In this document: positions 1 through 10,184 of the stretch, one piece after another
Position numbering within the stretch: the first letter of the stretch is position 1
How the letters are laid out: each line of letters opens with the position of its first letter
NCBI GenBank assembly: GCA_903932685.1
Contig: CAIZGX010000068.1
Coordinates: forward strand, 1-64,000
Source: an uncultured Bacteroidota bacterium
GTDB lineage: Bacteria > Bacteroidota > Bacteroidia > Flavobacteriales_D > Sanyastnellaceae
Length of the DNA stretch: 64,000 nt
Reading direction: 5' to 3'
Program-made: the position numbers and the translations under genes
Notes under the pieces: generated by a model
What the model saw: the letters and a program-made list of their open reading frames with translations, nothing else
Databases searched by the model: none
What the model was told of the DNA's origin: nothing

Positions 1-2
1 TA

Positions 3-1577
3 TTTTGTTTTTGTTTAAGTTTTTGTGTTGACGCTCAGAATTCGTTAGATGAATTTGATAAGCGCGACACATACATGAATACCATTACGGTAAGTGAGCT
101 TAAAGAACAACTCTTTATTTTAGCGGCAGATGATTTCGAGGGTAGAGAAACCAGTAAACCCGGTCAAAAAAAAGCCGCAACTTATCTTGAGAATTACTAT
201 GAATCTTTGGGTTTAGAAAAAGGTTCAAAAACAGGTGTTCAGCAACAAAGTTTTCCTTTAAGAAAAAGAAAATTAATTTCAACAGTTCTAACCATTAATG
301 GTAAGAATTACGAGAGTTCTAAAGATATTTTCTCTTTGGACGCAGAGGGTTTAGAAGGAACAAAGACGTTTTCTAAAATTGTATTTGCAGGACATGGAAT
401 ATCCGAAGGGCGTTACAATGACTATCAAGGTTTGGATGTAAAGGACGCCTTGGTTGTTGTTATGGACGGCGAACCAAAAAACAAAAAGGGTAAATCTATT
501 ATTTCAGGAAATGCAGAGGAGCTCAGCGATTGGTCTTATGACCCGGGATTGAAAGTAGCGTTAGCACAACAACAAGGGGCAAAGGCTATTGTAGTGATTC
601 GTAGAGATTATGCAACATTCTTACCGCGTATTAAGTTTTGGTTGGAGTCAGAGAAAATGGAATTGATAGAAGATATGGACGCCGCTGTTGCGACGGGAAT
701 TCCTTTGATTTTCACCAACGAGAAATCAGCGAACGAGTGGTTTCGTATAGACCTCGCAAACAACATGGGTAAGTTTGGCAAGAAGGGAAAAAAACTACCT
801 CATTCGAGAAATAGTATAAGTTTAAATGTACTGTACACAGAAGCGTCATTAAATGTGAATGTTACAGACGAAATGGTTTCCAGTGAGAATGTAATGGCAT
901 TTATTGAAGGAAGCGACGAAACATTGAAGAATGAAATAGTTGTTATCTCTGCTCACTATGATCACATTGGTATTGTGAATGGCGAGATTAACAACGGTGC
1001 AGACGACGACGGTTCAGGAACCGTTTCAGCCATGGAAATTGGGGAGGCATTTATTCAAGCGAAGAAAGACGGAAATGGTCCTAAGCGCAGTATACTTATT
1101 CTGCATGTAAGCGGCGAAGAGAAAGGGTTGTTTGGAAGTGATTACTACACAAGACATCCTGTTTATCCGCTTAATAACACGGTTTGCGATTTGAATATAG
1201 ACATGATTGGCCGTGTAGACGAAGCGCATAAAGACAATGAGAAATATGTTTATCTGATTGGAAGTGATCGGTTAAGCATGGATTTACATAACATTTCTGA
1301 AGAGGTAAACAAACAAACGTCTAACCTCGCGTTGGATTACACCTTCAATTCAGAAGATGACCCTAACCAATTTTACTATCGCTCAGACCACTACAACTTC
1401 GCTAAGAACAACATTCCTGTTATCTTTTATTTCAGTGGGGTTCACGAAGATTATCATAAACCTGGCGATGATCCCGAAAAGATACTTTACGATAAGATGT
1501 GCAGTATAGCACAATTGGTATTTTCCACCGCGTGGGAAATAGCTAATCAACCAGAAAGATTAAAGGTGAAGAACTAA
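3..1577 (+). CDS. M28-family metallopeptidase/aminopeptidase, 5'-truncated by window edge
   Basis: ISAHYDHIG...NNGADDDGSGT...HVSGEEKGLFGS...SDHYNF motifs of M28 peptidases; frame stays open upstream of the ATG at 75 (FCFCLSFCVDAQNS..., signal-peptide-like). Confidence 0.85.
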   Translation, partial: FCFCLSFCVDAQNSLDEFDKRDTYMNTITVSELKEQLFILAADDFEGRETSKPGQKKAATYLENYYESLGLEKGSKTGVQQQSFPLRKRKLISTVLTINGKNYESSKDIFSLDAEGLEGTKTFSKIVFAGHGISEGRYNDYQGLDVKDALVVVMDGEPKNKKGKSIISGNAEELSDWSYDPGLKVALAQQQGAKAIVVIRRDYATFLPRIKFWLESEKMELIEDMDAAVATGIPLIFTNEKSANEWFRIDLANNMGKFGKKGKKLPHSRNSISLNVLYTEASLNVNVTDEMVSSENVMAFIEGSDETLKNEIVVISAHYDHIGIVNGEINNGADDDGSGTVSAMEIGEAFIQAKKDGNGPKRSILILHVSGEEKGLFGSDYYTRHPVYPLNNTVCDLNIDMIGRVDEAHKDNEKYVYLIGSDRLSMDLHNISEEVNKQTSNLALDYTFNSEDDPNQFYYRSDHYNFAKNNIPVIFYFSGVHEDYHKPGDDPEKILYDKMCSIAQLVFSTAWEIANQPERLKVKN

Positions 1578-3079
1578 TTTTCTTTTCTCGGAAGGAAGAA
1601 AAAGAACGTACTGAAAAACGCGAAGAATGCCACGCCGGGCTGCGTTGTAAGGGTGTCTTCCGTAAGACAAGATAAAAAAGCGAGCGTTACAAAGGCTAAT
1701 GCGATTTCATTTCTTCGAGCCTGTTTCCACATGAAAAAGAAATACAGGATGAAGCAGAGCAAAGCAAAAACGCCCCCTGCAATCCAATACGACAAGAACT
1801 GATTGTGTACAGCGTGTTGTACTTTTTCATCGAGACTTGGAGAAGTTTGTTTGTAAGCTTCGTTGTAGGCTGATTTCACATTGCCTTGTCCTACCCCGAA
1901 AAGGAGATTTCTTTCAATAATAAATTTAGCGCCCTTGTAATATTCTAAACGTTGGAAGAGTGAATGCCCACTGGGGTTTTCGCTGCTTTGGAAGGTTTGA
2001 TATTCGAAAACAATTTGGTGCCAACGCTTTTCTAAAGCGTTCCATTTCGGCTCATTGCAATTGGTGTTTCCGGCGAGAATATTGGAAATATCGGTATCTG
2101 ATAATTGTTGAATTCCAGCGGCATCTTTGGTTAATCCTCTGCTCGCCAAATAGCGGATAAGTGTTGTTTGAACCAACTGTCCTCTTGCGTCTTTATGAAG
2201 CATGGGGTGGTTTGTTCTAGCGAGCCACGCACTGTCTAGCTCATGTGGAGCAACGTTTATGAAAATTCGATTTCCGTTTTCTGTTTGAAAATTAGCGGGT
2301 TGGTGAATGTATTTTTCACCACGGGCAGATTGAATTTGTTCCGTTTGGAAGGACGTTGAATCTGTGTTTTTGGAAAGGAAAAAGAGTAGAGTTGAAGCAA
2401 CGGAGATGGCGGTTCCGATTACAATGAATTTGTTTCGTTTCGATTTTGAAGCGAAAAGAATAGCAACTAATACAATTAACAACCCCCAACCGGTGAGTGT
2501 TCCAACAAAGAAGAAAAAAGTACACACGACGGCGGTAAGCCCAAGTTTCATGGATAGCGGGATAATACCAGGCATTCTCCAAGCGCCAATAAGCGCCAAT
2601 ACAGCCATTAAACTAAATCGGATATGAGAGATAAACAAAGAAGCGCTACGAGGCTCAGGAAGCGGGTATTTGACCGCCGCGTAAACAACACAGATGAGTG
2701 CAGAAATTCCAACGGCAAAGAAAAACACTTTCCAAATAATTGCTTCTTCGGACTTCGAGATGGGATTAAGATTTTGCAGGAAGAGAGGCGCGAGGACTAA
2801 TGGGAGTAGCGTTTTAATTTCCTTCCAAATCAGGTAATTTTCACCCCCACGAAAAACACCAAGTAAAATCAATAACCAGACAACGAGGAAGCTGAGGTAC
2901 AGCGGGTTTTTGCAGACGGGGAAAAAAAGAAATTTCTTTTTTTCAATGGCAGACGCTACAGCAACGAATAGTAAAAAAAACATAGCAACAGACATTCCTA
3001 AGTTCCACAAGGGAAGCATAAAAGCCCAAACAGCTAAAGCCGTGAGTTGAGTTTTCGGAAGACGGAAGAATTTCAGCAC
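1574..3079 (-). CDS. O-antigen ligase (Wzy_C-like) family multi-pass membrane protein
   Basis: 501 aa polytopic protein; periplasmic loop with ...LFGVGQGNVKSAYNEAY...HNQFLSYWIAGG typical of O-antigen ligase/polymerase family. Confidence 0.75.
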   Translation of the reverse strand: MLKFFRLPKTQLTALAVWAFMLPLWNLGMSVAMFFLLFVAVASAIEKKKFLFFPVCKNPLYLSFLVVWLLILLGVFRGGENYLIWKEIKTLLPLVLAPLFLQNLNPISKSEEAIIWKVFFFAVGISALICVVYAAVKYPLPEPRSASLFISHIRFSLMAVLALIGAWRMPGIIPLSMKLGLTAVVCTFFFFVGTLTGWGLLIVLVAILFASKSKRNKFIVIGTAISVASTLLFFLSKNTDSTSFQTEQIQSARGEKYIHQPANFQTENGNRIFINVAPHELDSAWLARTNHPMLHKDARGQLVQTTLIRYLASRGLTKDAAGIQQLSDTDISNILAGNTNCNEPKWNALEKRWHQIVFEYQTFQSSENPSGHSLFQRLEYYKGAKFIIERNLLFGVGQGNVKSAYNEAYKQTSPSLDEKVQHAVHNQFLSYWIAGGVFALLCFILYFFFMWKQARRNEIALAFVTLAFLSCLTEDTLTTQPGVAFFAFFSTFFFFLPRKEN

Positions 3080-3082
3080 GTC

Positions 3083-4741
3083 TTATTTATTTTCTCTGTT
3101 TGCGGGCCCCGCGAGAATAGTTGAATAGTTTTTTTGAAACACCTCTTGTGAAGCTCTAATGAGAGGGTCATTCGTAAGAGATTGTTTTATTGCCGCAGAA
3201 CGGAAGTAATACACCTCTATAATTTTAGCTTCAATTTTTGGAGTGATTTCATTTTGAAGTTGGAGCAGCGAGCTCTCCAAAGCGTCAGCAATACCGTTTT
3301 GCAGTTTGGTGAGTTGTTCTTTTAGATCGGGATTAACAACATTTTGATTGGTTAATTCTTTCTCAAGTTTTTCGATGTAACTGTACCATGTTGGCACAAA
3401 GTCTTTCGCGTTTGTTTTTGCGAATTGCACAAAGTCGGTATAGTCTTTTGATGAAAGAGCAAAGCTTCCAGCGGAGTCGATAGACGCATGTGTTTTCTTG
3501 AACTCAATACCAAATCTGAAATAGGCGAAATTCTTTTGAAGTAGTGAAAGGATTTCTTTGGCTTGGCCTGGGCCGATAAGAACATCTGGATAAATACCAC
3601 TACCATCTTTTACTGGCCGGCCGTGAGTGGTGTAGAACGTTCTGAGTTTAGTCGTGTCTATTTGCGTGGCGTGTCCCTCTGTCTTGTTGCCATAATCAAG
3701 CTTCTGAATACACCTGCCACTAGGCGTGTAGTACTTGGCTACGGTAACTTTCATTTTAGCGTTGTACGACAAATCTACCGTCTGTTGAACCAAACCTTTT
3801 CCAAACGAAGGAACGCCTACAATTACGGCGCGATCTAAGTCCTGCAATCCACCGCTCACAATCTCGGAAGAGGACGCTGACATTTCATCTACTAAAACAA
3901 CCAAAGGGATTGTTAAATCTAGCGGGTCGTATTGAGCAACGTACACATGCTTCCAAGACTCTACTTTACCCATTGTGCGGGTGATTTCAGTTCCTTTAGG
4001 CACAAAGAAATTCACAATATTAACCGCTTCGTTGAGCAAACCGCCCCCGTTTCCGCGAAGATCGAGTATAAGTTTTTCCATACCCTTTCCCTTCAACGTG
4101 TTGAAGCTGGTCTTTACATCCTCTGATGCAGTTGGGGTGAATTCATCGAGTTTGATGTACCCAACGTTGTTTTCAAGTAATTGGAAGTGAGGAACGGCGG
4201 GAGTTTTGATGCTTTCACGCGTTATCACCAATTCAGTAGCAGTTGGTTTTCCAAGTTGAAGAACGCTAAGAGTTACAACACTACCAGGGGTACCGGTTAG
4301 CCCATCTTCAAGGTTATCTAAATCAATTCCATCAATAGACTTTCCGTTCACGTGTGTAATAATATCTCCGGCACGCAGTCCGGATTTGTAGGCGGGAAAT
4401 GATTCGAAAACTTCAAGAACTGTATTCCTTCCGCTCACTAAACTGACACGTGCGCCAACTCCGCCATACCTTCCTGTTTGAAGGTACATCGCATCTTCAA
4501 TTTGAGATTCCGGATAATAAACCGTGTAAGGGTCTAATGAAGCAAGCATTCCAGAAAGAGCGGTGTTGACAAGGTTTCCGGGGGTAGACTCTTCAACATA
4601 TAACTGATCGAGCTGTTTGAATACGTCCGTAAAAATCTCAAGGTTTTTTACAACGTCGAAGTAATTAGTAGGCTGATTCGGTTGGGCAAAAGAGCAAAAG
4701 GAGAGCAGAAAGAAAAAGAGTGAGGTCTTAAATATTTTCAT
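3083..4741 (-). CDS. S41-family C-terminal processing peptidase (PDZ), secreted
   Basis: signal peptide; PDZ; LDLRGNGGG; SASSSEIVSGGLQD; SFGKGLVQQ catalytic Ser/Lys motifs. Confidence 0.9.
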   Translation of the reverse strand: MKIFKTSLFFFLLSFCSFAQPNQPTNYFDVVKNLEIFTDVFKQLDQLYVEESTPGNLVNTALSGMLASLDPYTVYYPESQIEDAMYLQTGRYGGVGARVSLVSGRNTVLEVFESFPAYKSGLRAGDIITHVNGKSIDGIDLDNLEDGLTGTPGSVVTLSVLQLGKPTATELVITRESIKTPAVPHFQLLENNVGYIKLDEFTPTASEDVKTSFNTLKGKGMEKLILDLRGNGGGLLNEAVNIVNFFVPKGTEITRTMGKVESWKHVYVAQYDPLDLTIPLVVLVDEMSASSSEIVSGGLQDLDRAVIVGVPSFGKGLVQQTVDLSYNAKMKVTVAKYYTPSGRCIQKLDYGNKTEGHATQIDTTKLRTFYTTHGRPVKDGSGIYPDVLIGPGQAKEILSLLQKNFAYFRFGIEFKKTHASIDSAGSFALSSKDYTDFVQFAKTNAKDFVPTWYSYIEKLEKELTNQNVVNPDLKEQLTKLQNGIADALESSLLQLQNEITPKIEAKIIEVYYFRSAAIKQSLTNDPLIRASQEVFQKNYSTILAGPANRENK

Positions 4742-5132
4742 GGTTGGAAGGCTCTTGGGTCGTTAAAGAAATAAGTTGTCGAATAAGGTACTTTATTTTT
4801 TGTTCCACATAGTCGTAATCTGGGATGCGGTTTCCCGTAAAGATAAAAGCTAACGATAATTTCTCCCCCTTGTTGTTGAGTAGATCATAAAGCGGTTGTT
4901 TTTCTTTTCGATAAACTTCTTTTATCAGTCGCTTTATTCTATTTCTGTCGTGCGCTCTTGCGAATCGGCGTTTTGGAGCAGTGAATAGCGCCTGAACAGG
5001 AAACTCAGAAACTTCTTCAGAGGGATGGTACAAGCAAATAATTGCAGGTGTTTTTATGCTTTTTCCATGAGCGTAAAGTGACTCAATGGATTTTTTTTTG
5101 TAGAGCCGTTCCTGTTTGGAAAGCGTTTCCAT
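4728..5132 (-). CDS. rnpA: ribonuclease P protein component
   Basis: RFARAHDRNRIKRLIKEVYR RnpA signature; 134 aa. Confidence 0.93.
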   Translation of the reverse strand: METLSKQERLYKKKSIESLYAHGKSIKTPAIICLYHPSEEVSEFPVQALFTAPKRRFARAHDRNRIKRLIKEVYRKEKQPLYDLLNNKGEKLSLAFIFTGNRIPDYDYVEQKIKYLIRQLISLTTQEPSNHENI

Positions 5133-6766
5133 TAGGGATGATAGAAAAAGGTATTGTAATTTTTAGAAATCTCTACAGCCTTTATTAATTCAGGGTCTGC
5201 CATGTTCATGATGCGAATCATTGCGTTTTCATCGAACAACGAGCGAGCGATTTGAGCTTTAAATCGAAGTGAACACTGCGCCTTTAGTTTTGCAACTTCT
5301 GCTTTGGTGTAAAGGATGTTACTTTCCTTCGCAGACTGAAGTGTTTTCTCGAGCAACGCGTCGTCTGTTTTATAATTTTTTTGATATAAATCGAAGGACT
5401 TCCAGTTTGAAAGTTGCGTTCTATTTTGATCTACATAATCGAAACACAAATGACGAAGAATTCCGAAGTTAATAATGTCGATTAATGCAAAAGACGTTGA
5501 TGTTGAATCGAAAGGAATAAACACATCGGGAGTAATTCCACCACCACCGTAAACCACTCTTCCGGAAGGGGTGTAAAATTTCAGCGAGTCCACATGTGTT
5601 ATCTTGTCTTGATAGAATAATTCTCCACTAGACCAACGCTGATGCGTTTCGTTGAAGTATATTGAAGAATCCCCGTAAGGCTTTTGAATACACCTTCCTG
5701 TTGGAGTATAATAGCGGGCGGTGGTTAATCGAAGAGCGCTTTTATCGGGTAATTCAATTTCACTTTGAACCAAACCCTTACCGAATGAGCGTCGTCCAAC
5801 AACAATTGCGCGATCCCAATCTTGCAGCGCACCGGCAACGATTTCACTGGCCGAGGCGCTATACTCGTCTATGAGAACAGTTACTTGAACATCGGCGAAA
5901 GACCCACGTTTTTGGGTGTTGTAGTTGTTCCTTCCAGAGTGGGTACCCGCAGTGTAAACCATTAAGCGGTCTTTTTCTAAGAACTCTTCGGCAATGTTAG
6001 TAGCTTGTTCAAGCAATCCACCACCGTTTCCACGTAGGTCTAGAATGAATTTCGTGCACCCCTGGTTTCTAAGTGCATTTCCTGCGGTTAGAAACTCGTC
6101 GTAGGTTGTTTTTGCGAAACGTTCAATTTTTATATATCCAAGATCGTCTTCAACTTTATAAAAAGAAGGAACGCTCGGAAGAGGAAGCGAGCCTCTTTCT
6201 ACAGTGAAATTAACATATTCTTTTTTTCGAACAACACTAATGTTAACGCTGCTTCCAGCTTCACCTTTTAGCATTTTCATAACACCCTCGTTGTTCAAAG
6301 ATTGTCCGGAAATATTGTTTCCATCTACTTGAACAATGCGATCACCCGACTGAATTCCCGCTCGGAAACTTGGCCCGAAAGGGATTACGCGATTCACCAT
6401 TAGCGAATCGCGAAGGATTAAAAATTCAATACCAACTCCTTCATACGAGCCGGACATTTCTTCTTTTGCCTTGGCGTATTCTTCGGGGTTTAGGTAGTAG
6501 CTGTGAGGATCTAAATTTTTAAGGATAGACGCGATGGCGTCGTCGATGATTTTCTTTTTGTCTACGCTATCTACGTAGTTGTCTTCAATGAAATCAATAA
6601 GACTAACGAGTTTATTCGGATTGTCTTCTTTCCCTGTTTTTATGGTAAGCAGGTTTTTATCGGCAAGAAGAGTTCCAATGAGAATTCCAGCTATTAATAC
6701 AAAAGAATAGTACAGTGGCTGTAGTGGCGACTTACCTGATTTTTCGTTTTGTATTTCTTCAGACAT
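5132..6766 (-). CDS. S41-family C-terminal processing peptidase (PDZ), membrane-anchored
   Basis: N-terminal TM; PDZ; LDLRGNGGGLL; SASASEIVAGALQD; SFGKGLVQ. Confidence 0.9.
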   Translation of the reverse strand: MSEEIQNEKSGKSPLQPLYYSFVLIAGILIGTLLADKNLLTIKTGKEDNPNKLVSLIDFIEDNYVDSVDKKKIIDDAIASILKNLDPHSYYLNPEEYAKAKEEMSGSYEGVGIEFLILRDSLMVNRVIPFGPSFRAGIQSGDRIVQVDGNNISGQSLNNEGVMKMLKGEAGSSVNISVVRKKEYVNFTVERGSLPLPSVPSFYKVEDDLGYIKIERFAKTTYDEFLTAGNALRNQGCTKFILDLRGNGGGLLEQATNIAEEFLEKDRLMVYTAGTHSGRNNYNTQKRGSFADVQVTVLIDEYSASASEIVAGALQDWDRAIVVGRRSFGKGLVQSEIELPDKSALRLTTARYYTPTGRCIQKPYGDSSIYFNETHQRWSSGELFYQDKITHVDSLKFYTPSGRVVYGGGGITPDVFIPFDSTSTSFALIDIINFGILRHLCFDYVDQNRTQLSNWKSFDLYQKNYKTDDALLEKTLQSAKESNILYTKAEVAKLKAQCSLRFKAQIARSLFDENAMIRIMNMADPELIKAVEISKNYNTFFYHP

Positions 6767-6796
6767 GTTTTTGTTTCGAAGTGGAAAAGATAAGAC

Positions 6797-7234
6797 TTAT
6801 TCGGGCAATTCTCGTTGAACAACCTCTATCCCAGAATTTCTTAAAAAATCTATCGCTGTAGTGTCTTTGTAGGCGTTTAGGTACACCATTCTCGTAATTC
6901 CCGATTGAAGAATAAGCTTACAACAATCTTTGCAAGGACTAAGGGTTATGTATAATGTTGAACCGTGAGCGTTGTTGGTAGATTTTGCGACTTTAAGAAT
7001 AGCGTTTGCTTCGGCGTGCAAGACATACCAATGGGTTTCACCCAAATCGTTTTCGCACGCATTTGGAAATCCGCTTGGCGTGCCGTTGTATCCATCTGAA
7101 ATAATTACTCCGTTTTTCACAAGAAGTGCCGCTACTTGTTTGCGGTTACAATGCGAAAGTTTAGCCCATTCTTTGGCCATGCGCAAGTATGCGAGGTCGT
7201 ACCTCAATTGTTTTTGTTCCTCAGCTGTGGGCAT
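6797..7234 (-). CDS. deoxycytidylate (dCMP) deaminase family protein
   Basis: HAEANAI...SPCKDCCKLI zinc deaminase motifs; 145 aa. Confidence 0.9.
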   Translation of the reverse strand: MPTAEEQKQLRYDLAYLRMAKEWAKLSHCNRKQVAALLVKNGVIISDGYNGTPSGFPNACENDLGETHWYVLHAEANAILKVAKSTNNAHGSTLYITLSPCKDCCKLILQSGITRMVYLNAYKDTTAIDFLRNSGIEVVQRELPE

Positions 7235-7257
7235 GGAAAGCGTCTAAGAAGGAGAAA

Positions 7258-7479
7258 TTAATATTCGTCTTCGTTGAAGAAGAAATCTTCTTTTGTAGGG
7301 TAGTCAGGCCAAATGTCTTCGATGCTTTCAAACACCTCTTCCTCGTCTTCTAATTGTTGAAGGTTTTCCACTACTTCCAAAGGTGCTCCAGCACGCATGG
7401 CGTAATCGATTAATTCTTCTCTTGTTGCAGGCCAAGGTGCGTCTTCGAGATATGAGGCCAATTCTAAAGTCCAGTACAT
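7258..7479 (-). CDS. DUF2795-family small acidic protein
   Basis: MYWTLELASYLEDAPWPATREELIDYAMRAGAP...; start reset from 7533 to the internal ATG matching the domain start; -7-like TATATTCG lies within the longer ORF. Confidence 0.7.
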   Translation of the reverse strand: MYWTLELASYLEDAPWPATREELIDYAMRAGAPLEVVENLQQLEDEEEVFESIEDIWPDYPTKEDFFFNEDEY

Positions 7480-7548
7480 AGTATTAACGCTTAAGGGTTT
7501 TTTACGTTTTGCGAATATAACATTTTTGAGCACGCACGCAAGAAATGA

Positions 7549-8571
7549 TTATTTCGTGAGTTTAGGCATGCGACCCTTCTTATATACGTTGCGGACTACA
7601 GGCGTTTTCTTACGCAGTTCTTTCTGTTCTTCTTCACTTAAATGAGTAATGTTTTGACACTCCTCAGAGCAGCAATTCTCGTATTTCTCTTTGCATGTGT
7701 TGCACTGAATGAACAGAATGTGACAACCCAAGTTCAAACAATTCGTATGACGATCGAAGGGTTCTCCGCATTGGTGGCACGTTGCGATAACCTCGTCAGA
7801 AATTCTTTCCGCAAGACGTTCGTCGAATACAAAATTTACACCCTTGAATTTGATGTCTAAATCATTTGCTTTGGCGTCGCGAGCGTATTTAATGATACCA
7901 CCTTCGAGGTGATAGACATTTTCGAATCCTTTGTGTTTCATATAAGCCGAAGCTTTTTCACAACGAATTCCGCCGGTGCAATACATGAGTACTTTTTTGT
8001 CTTTGTCGTGTTGAAGAATATCTTCAACAATATGAAGCTCTTCGCGGAAGGTATCAACGTCGGGACAAATAGCTCCTTCAAAATGTCCAACCTCACTTTC
8101 GTAGTGGTTGCGCATGTCAACAACAACAGTATTCGGGTCGGAAAGCTGTTTGTTCCACTCTTCTGCGTTTAAATATTTCCCGGTATTTGAAGGGTCGAAG
8201 TTGGGATCTTCAATGCCGTCTGCAACGATTTTATTTCGAAGTTTTACTTTTAACGCATAGAACGATTTTCCTTCGTCCACAGCCGTGTTCAGGCGAATGT
8301 TGTTTAGGAAATCTATGGTGAAAAGATCTTGTACAAACGCATCGAAGCGATGGGTAGGAACAGAAATTTGCGCGTTAATTCCTTCCGAGGCTATGTAGGT
8401 TCTGCCCAGAACGGCGAGTTCGTTCCAACGCGCAAAAAGTTCGTCGCGAAAGACCTGGGGATTTTCAATCTGATGGTATTTGTAAAATGAAACTGTTGTT
8501 CGCGGAGTGCTATCTGCGAGCATACGTTGGCGCAGGATGCGCTTATCTTCGGTGTTGTGTAGTTTTGTCAT
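7549..8571 (-). CDS. trhO: rhodanese-domain tRNA uridine(34) hydroxylase (TrhO/YceA)
   Basis: N-terminal UPF0176-like domain, rhodanese YCTGGIRCEKASAYM, C-terminal Cys cluster. Confidence 0.9.
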   Translation of the reverse strand: MTKLHNTEDKRILRQRMLADSTPRTTVSFYKYHQIENPQVFRDELFARWNELAVLGRTYIASEGINAQISVPTHRFDAFVQDLFTIDFLNNIRLNTAVDEGKSFYALKVKLRNKIVADGIEDPNFDPSNTGKYLNAEEWNKQLSDPNTVVVDMRNHYESEVGHFEGAICPDVDTFREELHIVEDILQHDKDKKVLMYCTGGIRCEKASAYMKHKGFENVYHLEGGIIKYARDAKANDLDIKFKGVNFVFDERLAERISDEVIATCHQCGEPFDRHTNCLNLGCHILFIQCNTCKEKYENCCSEECQNITHLSEEEQKELRKKTPVVRNVYKKGRMPKLTK

Positions 8572-8618
8572 CTGAACAAGTATAGATTATTCTAGATGTG
8601 GCAAAGTTAAACCTGAAT

Positions 8619-9596
8619 TTAGATTTCAAACTGAGTGATGTCATCTAATTTTCTCCGAATAAAATCGATGTCCATAGAGGTTACCAATTCCATTCGATAA
8701 GGTTTGAAGTTTGGAATTCCTTTGAAATAATTGGTGTAGTGACGTCTCATTTCGAGCACACCTAATTTCTCTCCTTTCCAACGAAGGGAAAATTCGAAAT
8801 GACTCTTACATGCTTCAACGCGTTCGGCAATGGTTGGGGGCGGAAGCAATTCCTGTGTTTTGAAATAGTGCTTAATTTCTCGGAATATCCAAGGGTATCC
8901 GATACTTGCTCGGCCAACCATAATTCCGTCTACTCCGTATTTGTTTTTGTATTCCCACGCTTTTTCAGGAGAGTCGATATCACCGTTACCGAAGATGGGA
9001 ATGTGAATGCGAGGGTTCTCTTTAATCTTCGCAATAAGCTCCCAGTTGGCTTCGCCCTTGTACATCTGCACTCGCGTTCTTCCGTGAACCGTGAGGGCTT
9101 GAATACCGATGTCTTGAAGTCTTTCGGCAACTTCTTCAATGTTTTTTGAACCTTCATCCCACCCCAAACGTGTTTTCACGGTAACGGGAAGTGTGGTGGC
9201 GTTTACAACCGCTTTTGTCATAGCGACCATTTTCGGAATATTCTGCAGAATGCCTGCCCCGGCGCCCTTGCAGGTTACTTTAGAAACGGGACAGCCGTAA
9301 TTAATGTCTAATAAGTTAGGGTTCACCGATTCGATTATTTCGGCGCATTTCACCATAGACTCAATTTCACTTCCGAATATTTGAACACCAATAGGCCGTT
9401 CATACTCGAAAATATCGAGCTTCATTCTACTTTTTACTGCATCGCGAATAAGTCCTTCGCTACTGATAAATTCAGTGTACATTAAATCCACCCCCTGTTC
9501 TTTGCAGACCATGCGGAAAGGCGGATCGCTCACATCTTCCATGGGAGCGAGCAGCAACGGAAATTCAGGAAGTTCGATATCACCAATCTTTACCAC
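8619..9596 (-). CDS. dusB: tRNA-dihydrouridine synthase
   Basis: LAPMEDVSDPPFR; NYGCPVSKV; VHGRTRVQMYKG; GRASIGYPWIF. Confidence 0.92.
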   Translation of the reverse strand: MVKIGDIELPEFPLLLAPMEDVSDPPFRMVCKEQGVDLMYTEFISSEGLIRDAVKSRMKLDIFEYERPIGVQIFGSEIESMVKCAEIIESVNPNLLDINYGCPVSKVTCKGAGAGILQNIPKMVAMTKAVVNATTLPVTVKTRLGWDEGSKNIEEVAERLQDIGIQALTVHGRTRVQMYKGEANWELIAKIKENPRIHIPIFGNGDIDSPEKAWEYKNKYGVDGIMVGRASIGYPWIFREIKHYFKTQELLPPPTIAERVEACKSHFEFSLRWKGEKLGVLEMRRHYTNYFKGIPNFKPYRMELVTSMDIDFIRRKLDDITQFEI

Positions 9597-9606
9597 ATGC
9601 TTGGGT

Positions 9607-10170
9607 TTAGATGGACATAATATCTTTGTCTTTCGCGGCTAAGACTTCGTCTACTTTTTTGTTGAACTTGTCTGTAAGTTCTTGAACCTTTGATTCACCC
9701 GTTTTCGCTTCGTCTTCAGGAAGTCCGTCTTTCTGAGCTTGCTTAATGAAATCTAACGCCTCTTTGCGAGCCGTGCGAATTCCAACACGAGCGTTCTCAC
9801 CTTCTGAATGTGCACGCTTCGACAAATCGCGACGACGTTCTTCAGTAAGCATAGGAACAGCAATCATAATGACATCGCCGTTATTCTGCGGATTCAAACC
9901 AAGGTTTGCTTCCATAATTCCTTTCGAGATGGCGGTTAACATGCCTTTTTCCCAGGGCTGAACATTGAGTGTTCGCGCATCTGGAGTGGTAACGTTAGCC
10001 ACGTTTTTCAACGGTGTCATGGTGCCGTAATAGTCTACGCGCACGCCGTCTAACATAACAGGGCTTGCTTTACCAGCGCGCACTTTATTCAATTCGTTTT
10101 CTAGGTGAGTAATGGTTTTACTCATTGAATCAGCGGCCTCGTCGAGTGCCATTTTAACTTCTTCAGACAT
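9607..10170 (-). CDS. frr: ribosome recycling factor
   Basis: 187 aa; ELNKVRAGKASPVMLDGVRVDYYG...PPLTEERRRDLSK-like motif (PMLTEERRRDLSK). Confidence 0.95.
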   Translation of the reverse strand: MSEEVKMALDEAADSMSKTITHLENELNKVRAGKASPVMLDGVRVDYYGTMTPLKNVANVTTPDARTLNVQPWEKGMLTAISKGIMEANLGLNPQNNGDVIMIAVPMLTEERRRDLSKRAHSEGENARVGIRTARKEALDFIKQAQKDGLPEDEAKTGESKVQELTDKFNKKVDEVLAAKDKDIMSI

Positions 10171-10184
10171 ACTCTTGTTATGCT

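Noticed and set aside
8799-9149. 116-aa plus-strand ORF opposite dusB
   Set aside because: Antisense shadow ORF of a conserved gene with no recognisable motif
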